DNA from: CAZKNF01 sp964554105
Lineage (GTDB): Bacteria > Bacteroidota > Rhodothermia > Rhodothermales > VXPQ01
DNA: 13,257 nt
Direction: 5' to 3'
NCBI GenBank assembly: GCA_964554105.1
Contig: CAZKNF010000079.1
Coordinates: 1-13,257 of the forward strand
Shown here: one piece after another, positions 1 to 5,524 of the stretch
How the letters are laid out: each line of letters starts with the position of its first letter
How positions within the stretch are numbered: the stretch's first letter is position 1
Notes under the pieces: generated by a model
What the model was told of the DNA's origin: nothing
Database searches by the model: none
Seen by the model: the letters and a program-made list of their open reading frames with translations, nothing else
Position numbers and translations under genes: made by a program

Positions 1-1
1 G

Positions 2-91
2 ACGTACCGCAGCTATACGGATTACGATCAGGCAGCGCTGGGGCTGATCTTTCAGGGCTTCGACCCCGAGCACCTGAACGGCTATAATTGA
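2..91 (+). CDS. 3' end of an unrecognised protein (partial)
   Basis: A frame open from the left edge encodes 29 residues before a TGA at 89-91. The peptide begins TYRSYTDYDQAAL and ends in DPEHLNGYN, rich in aromatic residues. It reads like the tail of a real protein, but no family can be assigned from so short a piece. The rest lies outside the window. Roughly 170 bp separate it from hipB, so it is probably not in the same operon. It could also be a chance open frame, because the piece is only 90 bases long. Confidence 0.4.
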   Translation, partial: TYRSYTDYDQAALGLIFQGFDPEHLNGYN

Positions 92-108
92 CGCGAACGC
101 GTGAAATA

Positions 109-122
109 TGGTTGGGGAACCA
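109..122. other. Small inverted repeat after the edge gene
   Basis: Arms TGGTT (109-113) and AACCA (118-122) flank GGGG. It lies 18 bases after the stop of the partial gene and has no T-tract, so terminator function is weak. TATG (107-110) and CATA (129-132) could extend it only with an unpaired bulge. Confidence 0.2.
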
Positions 123-230
123 CCTGGGCATATCATCATGCCGTTTGTACGGCGGATATAAACGGGAACGCGATAATATTCATTGTCGTTTCCAATACAT
201 CCGTGATCAAGACATGTAAATTAGCAGTTT

Positions 231-248
231 TTATCGCGATCGCGACAA
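231..248. promoter_or_regulatory. Palindrome upstream of hipB, candidate HipB operator
   Basis: TTATCGCGATCGCGACAA is an 18-bp near-palindrome with one mismatched pair. Its core TCGCGATCGCGA (234-245) is a perfect 12-bp palindrome. It ends 13 bases before the hipB ATG at 262. HipB proteins are dimeric HTH repressors that autoregulate through palindromes in this position, so operator function is a reasonable inference. The match to the E. coli K-12 hip operator (TATCC-N8-GGATA) is not there, but operator sequences differ among HipB subfamilies. Confidence 0.5.
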
Positions 249-261
249 GAAAGAGATCTCG

Positions 262-516
262 ATGGCGAAGGAGATAACAGACATGGTGGAGCTAGGGCGG
301 ATCGTGCGCTATCACCGCAGGCGCGCCGGTCTGAGCCGCGCCGCGCTGTCGGACCTTGCTGGGACGGGCACGACCGTCATATACGAGCTCGAACACGGCA
401 AATCGACCATTCGATATGATGTGTTGCAGCGCATCCTCACAACGCTCAATCTGCAGCTTCTTGTCGACGGACCGCTTCTCGACGAATATACGAGCAAGAC
501 CGATGAGACGATCTGA
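262..516 (+). CDS. hipB: HipB-like XRE-family antitoxin/repressor
   Basis: An 84-residue single-domain XRE helix-turn-helix protein. The HTH spans about residues 10-65 (LGRIVRYHRRRAGLSRAAL, then an ELEHGKSTIRYDVLQRIL recognition and closing part), matching the HipB/Y4mF type found next to HipA kinases. In the family, HipB dimers bind the operon operator and contact the kinase. It overlaps the next gene by 14 bases (ATG at 503, stop at 514-516), which implies translational coupling. Start choice is open. ATG 262 has only a weak AAAGAGA upstream, while ATG 283 has AAGGAG at 268-273 nine bases before it and would give a 77-residue protein that still contains the whole HTH. Probable autorepressor through the palindrome at 231-248. 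The family call is firm. Its role in neutralising the kinase is inferred from context. Confidence 0.85.
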   Translation: MAKEITDMVELGRIVRYHRRRAGLSRAALSDLAGTGTTVIYELEHGKSTIRYDVLQRILTTLNLQLLVDGPLLDEYTSKTDETI

Positions 517-844
517 GGTCCGCGTAGACGGCAGACGGGCGGGCGTGCTGGAAGAGCACAAGGTCGGGTTCACGTTTACGTACGATGATTCGTATGACGG
601 CGCACCGGTCTCCCTGACAATGCCGTTTCGGGGCGACCCATACACATTTGATCGTTTTCCCTCGTTTTTCGACGGTGTCCTTCCAGAGGGGGCGCAGCTC
701 GAAGCCCTGCTCAGGCAGGCGAAGCTGGATCGCAGCGACCTATTTGGTCAGCTGGTAACCGTCGGGCAGGACCTTGTCGGAAACGTCACGGTGCATTCGC
801 TGGAGGTCGCGGGTGAGTCCACCGAACTGGGCGAGCAAGCTTGA
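503..844 (+). CDS. hipS: HipS-like protein: free-standing HipA N-terminal subdomain
   Basis: A 113-residue protein corresponding only to the N-terminal subdomain of HipA (the HipA_N / couple_hipA type). Conserved blocks are VRVDGRRAGVL (6-16), PVSLTMP (35-41), the FFDGVLPEG signature (55-63) and a GQDLVGNVTV segment (88-97) near the end. In ordinary hipBA loci this subdomain is fused to the kinase. Here a TGA at 842-844 ends it and the kinase starts afresh at 846, so the protein is separate, as in the enteropathogenic E. coli hipBST locus, where HipS acts as the antitoxin. Start 503 is chosen because it overlaps the hipB stop and gives the expected domain boundary. No separate ribosome binding site is visible, consistent with coupling. 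The sequence contains no tryptophan. Function as antitoxin is inferred from the gene order and domain. Confidence 0.8.
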   Translation: MRRSEVRVDGRRAGVLEEHKVGFTFTYDDSYDGAPVSLTMPFRGDPYTFDRFPSFFDGVLPEGAQLEALLRQAKLDRSDLFGQLVTVGQDLVGNVTVHSLEVAGESTELGEQA

Positions 845-845
845 C

Positions 846-1775
846 ATGCCTCGTTGCCCAATTTCATACGAAGACGTTTCGGATCGTAGGTATTCGCCGA
901 ATGGGCTGAGGCGCTTATCGCGTCGCCTCACCGAATTGAAGGATCTGCCTTTCACTCCTGGCGAGCTTCGGCGCGAGGCGCTTGCTCGCGCCTCCAAGAT
1001 GTCGATCCAGGGTCTTCAGCCCAAGCTCAGCGCGATGCTGAACGTGCCGGAACAGCGCTTCGACATCGTCGATCGCGGCGGTCACTATATCCTGAAGCCA
1101 CCGATAGTTGACTATCCGCAGGTACCTGAGAACGAGGATGTAACCATGCGCATGGCCGAGTCGGCGGGAATCGAGGTCCCCATGCACGGCATGATCTACA
1201 CGGCCGACAGCGCACTCTGCTACTTCATACGACGATTCGATCGTGTGGGGCGAGCCGGAAAGCGAGCAGTTGAGGATTTCGCCCAGCTGCTGGGGTACAC
1301 ACGCGACACGAAGTACGATGCGACGCTGGAGCAGGTGGCTATGGTGATCGAGCGATACTGTACTTTTCCAGCTGTCGAGCGGCTGAAGCTCTTTCGACGT
1401 ATCCTCTTCGGATTCCTCTGCGGAAATGAGGATATGCACCTGAAGAATTTCTCCGTGATCACGCGCGACAACAAGGTCGAGCTGTCGCCGGCGTACGATC
1501 TCGTGAACACGACCATCGTGCTGGCGAACCCGCAAGAAGAGACGGCGCTGCCTGTCGCGGGCAAGAAGTCGAACATCAAGCGTGCGACGCTGCTCGACTA
1601 CTTTGCGCGCGAGCGGCTCGAGCTGACGCCGCGCGCCATCGACCGCGTGCTCGACGATCTGGCGGCCGCGCGGTCGACGTGGTGTGACCTCATCAATCGA
1701 TCATTTCTCAGCGAGGATCTCCGGACGGCCTACGAAGAGATCCTCGATGAGAGATGGGCGAGATTGGGGCTCTGA
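846..1775 (+). CDS. hipT: HipT-like serine/threonine kinase toxin (C-terminal part of split HipA)
   Basis: A 309-residue HipA-family kinase without the N-terminal HipA subdomain. Visible elements are an N-terminal MPRCPISYE segment, a Gly-rich loop SIQGLQPKLS (53-62), an ATP-contacting lysine in YILKP (K84), a catalytic loop NEDMHLKNFS (D196, N201) and a metal-binding Asp in PAYDLV (D218). All residues expected for activity are present, so the toxin looks intact. HipT of E. coli O127 phosphorylates tryptophanyl-tRNA synthetase; HipA of K-12 phosphorylates glutamyl-tRNA synthetase. The target here is unknown. Start 846 lies one base after the hipS stop and gives the family N-terminus. A start at 774 would add 24 unrelated residues read from within hipS. 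In the loop, the second position seen as Ser in O127 HipT (SIS) is Gln here. Confidence 0.85.
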   Translation: MPRCPISYEDVSDRRYSPNGLRRLSRRLTELKDLPFTPGELRREALARASKMSIQGLQPKLSAMLNVPEQRFDIVDRGGHYILKPPIVDYPQVPENEDVTMRMAESAGIEVPMHGMIYTADSALCYFIRRFDRVGRAGKRAVEDFAQLLGYTRDTKYDATLEQVAMVIERYCTFPAVERLKLFRRILFGFLCGNEDMHLKNFSVITRDNKVELSPAYDLVNTTIVLANPQEETALPVAGKKSNIKRATLLDYFARERLELTPRAIDRVLDDLAAARSTWCDLINRSFLSEDLRTAYEEILDERWARLGL

Positions 1776-1828
1776 AATTCAAATCCATACCTTCCACCAG
1801 TTCCAACCCACATCAACGCTTAGTCATT

Positions 1829-3055
1829 ATGTTGAATTCCATCCGCGCGTGCGTACTCTGGCTCAGCTTCTCTATTGCGCTCGCGGCCTGCGGGACCGTC
1901 GAGCCCATCACACAGCCGGAGGCGTGGTCCGGCTCGCTCTCTCCGGCTTCACCGACAGACGTCGGCATGCGTGCATCGTTGTCGGATTCGCTGGACGCTG
2001 TGATTCGTGCCGCACTGGCGGACAGCGCCTCTCCAGGCGCCTCGCTGGTAGTCGGGCGCTACGGCCGGCTCCTCCACATGAAAGGATACGGCCGGACTGA
2101 CTGGTCCGTTCGTGCGCCGCGCGTCACATCGCGAACGATGTACGACCTGGCGAGCCTCACTAAAGTCGTGGCGACGACGACGGCCGCAATGATTCTTGAA
2201 GAGGAGGGACGGCTCGATCTCGACCGGCCGGTGCACGCGTACCTGCCGGACTTCGATGATCCTGCCAAAGGCGCCATCACCCCGCGCATGCTCCTCGCTC
2301 ACCGGAGCGGCATGACGTCGCGAATGCTGTATCGGGAGGCCAAAGGACGCGAGCAGTATCTGGAAAAAATCGACGCCGAACCCCTGAACTCGGAGCCGGC
2401 ATCGGAGACACGATACGGAGACTGGAATATGATCGTGATGCAGCTCGTCGTCGAGGAGATCACCGGGACGACGCTGGATGTTTTCCTGGAGCAGCGGGTC
2501 TTCGGACCTCTGGGCATGACAGACACCGGATTTCGGCCGCATTCATCGCTGAAGGAACGCATCGCGCCGACGGAGATCCAGGAATGGCGAGGGGGAAAGG
2601 TACATGGCGTCGTACACGACGAGAACGCGTGGGCGCTCGGAGGTGTGGCCGGACATGCCGGGCTCTTCTCATCCGCCCGAGATCTTGCCGTTTTCGCTCA
2701 AATGCTGCTCAACGGCGGAAGCTACAATGGCGTCCGGATTTTGAAACCCGAAACGGTCGCACGGTGGACTGCGAGGCAGAGCTCGACGTCCAGCCGTGCG
2801 CTGGGGTGGGACACGCCGTCGAGCCGTTCCAGCTCCGGCAATTATTTTTCCAGCTGGAGCTTCGGGCACACCGGCTTCACGGGAACATCCATGTGGATGG
2901 ACCCGCGTACCAACATGTTCGTCGTCCTGCTCACGAATCGCGTCAATCCGACCCGTGAGAACTTCAAGGTCGGTTCGGTCCGCCGTGCCGTGGGCGACGC
3001 AGTGCAGAGGGCCGTCATGATGGGTGCAAGTCCGCGAATCACGGACGTGCACTGA
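1829..3055 (+). CDS. Serine beta-lactamase/esterase-family lipoprotein (PF00144)
   Basis: A 408-residue predicted lipoprotein. Residues 1-21 are a signal peptide ending in the lipobox LAAC, with Cys21 as the lipidated residue, so it should be anchored in the envelope facing the periplasm or outside. The catalytic domain (about 45-395) is of the class C beta-lactamase / DD-peptidase / EstB type. It has S109-x-x-K112 (SLTK), Tyr196 in YGDWN as the second motif, and HTG at 347-349 as the third. Substrates in this family range from peptidoglycan peptides to esters and beta-lactams and cannot be told apart by sequence. Start 1829 is chosen because it yields the clean lipobox signal. The upstream in-frame ATG at 1754 overlaps hipT and would bury it. 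No clear ribosome binding site is seen. It lies 53 bases after hipT and is probably not part of that system. Confidence 0.88.
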   Translation: MLNSIRACVLWLSFSIALAACGTVEPITQPEAWSGSLSPASPTDVGMRASLSDSLDAVIRAALADSASPGASLVVGRYGRLLHMKGYGRTDWSVRAPRVTSRTMYDLASLTKVVATTTAAMILEEEGRLDLDRPVHAYLPDFDDPAKGAITPRMLLAHRSGMTSRMLYREAKGREQYLEKIDAEPLNSEPASETRYGDWNMIVMQLVVEEITGTTLDVFLEQRVFGPLGMTDTGFRPHSSLKERIAPTEIQEWRGGKVHGVVHDENAWALGGVAGHAGLFSSARDLAVFAQMLLNGGSYNGVRILKPETVARWTARQSSTSSRALGWDTPSSRSSSGNYFSSWSFGHTGFTGTSMWMDPRTNMFVVLLTNRVNPTRENFKVGSVRRAVGDAVQRAVMMGASPRITDVH

Positions 3056-3119
3056 TCAGGACAGATGCATCGGCGCGCGGGGCGGAAGACACGAATATTC
3101 CACCTTGCGCATGGAGATT

Positions 3120-3133
3120 TCACATTAGTGTGA
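3120..3133. promoter_or_regulatory. Inverted repeat upstream of marR
   Basis: TCACA-TTAG-TGTGA, 14 bp. Its centre is 22 bp, about two helical turns, upstream of the centre of the second repeat at 3142-3155. Probably part of the same regulatory region, either a second MarR dimer site or an activator site. Confidence 0.4.
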
Positions 3134-3141
3134 GAACAAAT

Positions 3142-3155
3142 GGTGTTATGACACC
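3142..3155. promoter_or_regulatory. Candidate MarR operator at the marR promoter
   Basis: GGTGTTATGACACC is an inverted repeat with arms GGTGT/ACACC around a 4-bp spacer. It directly abuts the -10 box at 3156-3161, an ideal position for repression. Its core GTGTTATGACAC matches 10 of 12 bases of the palindrome in front of yceI (3665-3676). Confidence 0.6.
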
Positions 3156-3161
3156 TATAAT
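3156..3161 (+). promoter_or_regulatory. -10 box of marR promoter, possibly leaderless
   Basis: A perfect TATAAT ends five bases before the marR ATG at 3167. Transcription would be expected to begin at or very near the A of the start codon, giving a leaderless or nearly leaderless message. No Shine-Dalgarno sequence is present and no convincing -35 box is seen 17 bp upstream (AGAACA). Confidence 0.5.
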
Positions 3162-3166
3162 CTGCC

Positions 3167-3634
3167 ATGACCGACGAAATCTACACGGAGCTCAAGCAAA
3201 CAAAACCGTTCGCGAGCCTGGAGCATGCAGCGCAGCTCAGCATCATTCGCACGAGCTCGATGCTGATGGATGCGTTCGAACGCGTGCTGAAGCCGCACGG
3301 CATCACCGTGACGCAGTTCAACGTGCTGCGCATCCTCCGCGGTGCGGGTTCCGAGGGACTGTGCCGAAATGAGATCAGGGACCGGATGGTCAACAGGATG
3401 CCGGACGTAACGCGGCTGCTCGACCGGATGGAAGAAGCCGGCTTCATCGCTCGGGAACGCTCGAGCGAGGATCGGCGGATGGTCCGCACGCGGATTACCC
3501 GCAAAGGAGACCGGCTGCTCGATGCGATCGATGATGACGTTGTCGCCGCGCAAAAGCGGCCCTTCGATGGGCTAGAAGAAACGCAAATGCAGACGCTCGT
3601 GGATCTCCTCGCAGAGGTTCGTAGGAATGTATAA
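3167..3634 (+). CDS. MarR-family transcriptional regulator
   Basis: A 155-residue winged-helix regulator of MarR type. It has N-terminal dimerisation helices (about 15-45), a recognition region including ITVTQFNVLRILRGAG and NRMPDVTRLLDRMEEAGFI (about 47-110), and the wing RSSEDRRMVRTRITRKG with the family's D-x-R arginine. MarR proteins bind short palindromes as dimers and release DNA on binding phenolic/quinone ligands or on thiol oxidation. It has a Cys in EGLCRNEI, which could be a redox sensor, but this is speculative. The neighbours yceI and qorB and the shared palindromes suggest that it represses them and itself. No other in-frame ATG near the start fits better than 3167. Confidence 0.9.
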   Translation: MTDEIYTELKQTKPFASLEHAAQLSIIRTSSMLMDAFERVLKPHGITVTQFNVLRILRGAGSEGLCRNEIRDRMVNRMPDVTRLLDRMEEAGFIARERSSEDRRMVRTRITRKGDRLLDAIDDDVVAAQKRPFDGLEETQMQTLVDLLAEVRRNV

Positions 3635-3640
3635 GCAACC

Positions 3641-3657
3641 GGCAAAAGAGTTTTGCC
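3641..3657 (+). terminator. Small hairpin after marR
   Basis: GGCAAAA-GAG-TTTTGCC forms a perfect 7-bp stem with a 3-nt loop, beginning six bases after the marR stop. T residues lie inside the stem, and only TATTT follows. It could be a weak terminator or an attenuator. It also sits where the yceI promoter is expected. Confidence 0.4.
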
Positions 3658-3664
3658 TATTTAG

Positions 3665-3676
3665 GTGTGATCACAC
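3665..3676. promoter_or_regulatory. Palindrome in front of yceI, candidate MarR operator
   Basis: GTGTGATCACAC is a perfect 12-bp palindrome located 42 bases before the yceI start. It shares the GTGT-N-AT-N-ACAC pattern with the site at the marR promoter (3143-3154). A -10-like TATTTA lies at 3658-3663, so a bound repressor would cover the presumed transcription start. Confidence 0.6.
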
Positions 3677-3718
3677 TTGGTGGTCGCACACTCACCATCA
3701 ACAAACAAGAAGGCTATC

Positions 3719-4279
3719 ATGAATATTACTCAGGACGTCACCCTGCATACCTATGCCATAGATCCGTCGCACTCGCGGCTCGGATTCGTGGTGCGCCATC
3801 TCGGATTCAGCAAAGTGCGAGGTGCATTCGAGCAATTCGAGGGAACCCTCAACATGGATCCGGAAGATCTGTCGACGCTCGAAGCGGAAGCGATCGTCCA
3901 ATCCGCATCCGTAACCACAAACGATGAGAATCGGGACGCGCACCTGCGCTCGGAGGACTTCTTCGATGTGGAGAACTATCCGACCATCACGTTCAAGAGC
4001 ACGGACGTTAAGGATGTCTCGGACTCCAGTTTCACCCTCGTCGGGGACTTTACGCTCCACGGGGAGACGGAGTCGATCGAGCTCGAAGGCGAGTTCCTGG
4101 GATCAGGACGCGATCCTTTCGGGAACGACAAGATCGCGTTGGAGGCCCGCACGACGATCAATCGCAAAGACTACGGCCTCAACTGGAATGCCGCGCTCGA
4201 AAGCGGCGGCGTCCTCGTGAGCGACAAGGTCGAGATCGTTCTCGAGATCCAGGGCATACTGCAGCAGGACGAAGATTAA
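3719..4279 (+). CDS. YceI-family lipocalin-like protein
   Basis: A 186-residue protein of the YceI family, an antiparallel beta-barrel that binds isoprenoid/polyprenyl or other amphipathic ligands. Family blocks present are AIDPSHSRLGFVVRHLG (13-29), TTNDENRDAHLRSEDFFDV (66-84) with ENYPTITFKS following, VGDFTLHGETESIELEGE (108-125) and FGNDKIALEA with DYGLNWN. There is no signal peptide, so it should be cytosolic, unlike E. coli YceI. Start 3719 is supported by AAGAAGG at 3707-3713 with five bases of spacing. A TTG start at 3677 would have no such support. It lies between marR and qorB, and probably serves quinone or lipophilic-compound handling under MarR control. The ligand is unknown. Confidence 0.9.
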   Translation: MNITQDVTLHTYAIDPSHSRLGFVVRHLGFSKVRGAFEQFEGTLNMDPEDLSTLEAEAIVQSASVTTNDENRDAHLRSEDFFDVENYPTITFKSTDVKDVSDSSFTLVGDFTLHGETESIELEGEFLGSGRDPFGNDKIALEARTTINRKDYGLNWNAALESGGVLVSDKVEIVLEIQGILQQDED

Positions 4280-4296
4280 TCGCGCGTTTGTCCGTC

Positions 4297-4353
4297 GATC
4301 GATTCACGGCCGGAAAGGTCGGAATCTCGTCCGCCTTCCGGCCAGGATCGATC
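4297..4353 (+). other. Long hairpin between yceI and qorB
   Basis: The inner stem GGCCGGAA (4308-4315) pairs with TTCCGGCC (4336-4343). An outer stem GATCGAT (4297-4303) pairs with ATCGATC (4347-4353) across a small internal loop. The 57-nt structure lies 17 bases before the qorB Shine-Dalgarno sequence. No U-tract follows, so it is more likely a partial terminator, an mRNA stability element or a processing site than a full intrinsic terminator. Confidence 0.5.
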
Positions 4354-4381
4354 AACATCCGAACCATAATGGAGAGTTGAA

Positions 4382-5266
4382 ATGATAGCTGTAACAGGAG
4401 CGACCGGTCAGTTGGGTCGGCTTGTAATCGGAAGCCTGCTGAAGCGTGGCGTCGAGTCCGGCGAAATCGTTGCGGCAGTGCGCAGTCCTGAAAAGGCGTC
4501 GGACATGGCGGAAAGGGGCGTGGAGATCCGCGAGGCCGACTACACCAAACCTGACACTCTCGTGAAAGCCCTCCAGGGCATCGATCGCCTTCTGCTCATC
4601 TCGTCGAACGAAGTGGGCAGCCGACTCGATCATCATCGCAATGTAATCAATGCGGCGAAGAAGGCAGGCGTCCGCTTTATCGCATACACGAGCGCGCCAT
4701 ACGCCGACCGGAGCCCGATGCAGCTCGCCTCTGAGCACAAGGCCACAGAGGAGATGATCCGCACGTCCGGCATCCCGTTCGCCATTCTGCGCAACGGATG
4801 GTATATGGCGAACTACACGGACAACATCCCGCAGGCTCTCGAGCACAGTGTAGTGATGGGAAGCGCGGGCGACGGTAAGATCAGCGCCGCGACGCGCGCG
4901 GACCTCGCAGACGCCGCCGCGGTGGTCGTTAGCGGGCCCGGACACGAAGGCGCCGTCTACGAGCTCGGCGGTGACGATGCGTTCACCATGAGCGAGTTCG
5001 CGGCCGAAATCACGAAGCAAAGCGGCGAGGACGTCGTCTACCGCGATCTTCCGGTCGACGAATACGCGAAAGCTCTTGCCGGCTTCGGGATTCCGGAAGG
5101 GTATGCGAAGGTCCTCGCCGATTCCGATGCGGCCGCTTCAGACGGCTACCTGTACATCGAGACGGGCGACCTGAGCCGGCTTATCGGACGTCCGACCACT
5201 CGACTCGAGGATGCCGTCGCTGCGGCTCTGCCGCAAGAGCAGCAGGCCGGTACACCATCCCACTAA
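4382..5266 (+). CDS. qorB: NAD(P)H:quinone oxidoreductase 2, QorB/NmrA-like
   Basis: A 294-residue atypical short-chain dehydrogenase clearly orthologous in pattern to E. coli QorB. It shows the same MIAVTGATGQLG nucleotide-binding loop (GATGQLG 6-12), LLLISSNEVG, HRNVINAAKKAGVRFIAYTS, LRNGWY, AGDGKI--ATRAD, GHEGAVYEL and LADSDAAAS blocks. QorB reduces quinones with NADPH, limiting quinone and redox stress. A GGAGAG ribosome site at 4371-4376 fixes the start. It is 102 bases after yceI, with a hairpin between, and probably shares its regulation. The last codons (TPSH, then TAA) are encoded within the first unit of the 20-bp tandem repeat, so the C-terminal tail after about residue 289 is likely not conserved. 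Confidence 0.93.
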   Translation: MIAVTGATGQLGRLVIGSLLKRGVESGEIVAAVRSPEKASDMAERGVEIREADYTKPDTLVKALQGIDRLLLISSNEVGSRLDHHRNVINAAKKAGVRFIAYTSAPYADRSPMQLASEHKATEEMIRTSGIPFAILRNGWYMANYTDNIPQALEHSVVMGSAGDGKISAATRADLADAAAVVVSGPGHEGAVYELGGDDAFTMSEFAAEITKQSGEDVVYRDLPVDEYAKALAGFGIPEGYAKVLADSDAAASDGYLYIETGDLSRLIGRPTTRLEDAVAAALPQEQQAGTPSH

Positions 5267-5421
5267 CGGGCACACCATCCCACTAANNNNNNNNNNNNNN
5301 NNNNNNNNNNNNNNNNNNNNNNNNNNNNNNNNNNNNNNNNNNNNNNNNNNNNNNNNNNNNNNNNNNNNNNNNNNNNNNNNNNNNNNACACCATCCCACTA
5401 ACGGGCACACCATCCCACTAA
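5252..5421. repeat. 20-bp tandem repeat interrupted by the assembly gap
   Basis: The unit is ACACCATCCCACTAACGGGC. One full copy (5252-5271) plus 15 bases (5272-5286) lie left of the gap. One full copy (5387-5406) plus 15 bases (5407-5421) lie right of it. The two 35-base flanks are identical and in the same phase. The repeat begins inside the last codons of qorB and ends about 100 bases before the aldo/keto reductase. True copy number is hidden by the gap. Confidence 0.9.
5287..5386. other. Assembly gap, exactly 100 Ns
   Basis: One hundred Ns is a common placeholder for a gap of unknown length. Its position inside a tandem repeat explains why the assembler broke here. Any open frame drawn across it is meaningless. 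Confidence 0.99.
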
Positions 5422-5524
5422 GACGTAAGGGACTGGCGAATGCCAATTTGGGGTGCGCGTTTCTTAGTTTTGGTGGAAACCTGAATCCACGCAGCACCAG
5501 TTTCGTGAGGCCTACGGCTTGATC

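Noticed and set aside
774..845. Upstream extension of the hipT frame to 774.
   Set aside because: It would be read from inside hipS and adds residues unlike any HipA/HipT N-terminus. ATG 846 gives the family MPRCPISYE-type start.
1754..3055. Possible fourth gene of the hip operon (beta-lactamase-like lipoprotein).
   Set aside because: It has its own envelope-targeting signal, a 53-base gap from hipT and no known link to HipA systems, so proximity alone is not enough.
5252..5421. CRISPR array at the repeat.
   Set aside because: The 20-bp units are directly adjacent with no unique spacers, and there are no cas genes in the window.
5138..5522. Open frames on both strands running through the Ns with repeated GMVCPLVGWC or HHPTNGHTIPL.
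   Set aside because: They arise from translating the 20-bp tandem repeat and unknown bases. They are not genes.
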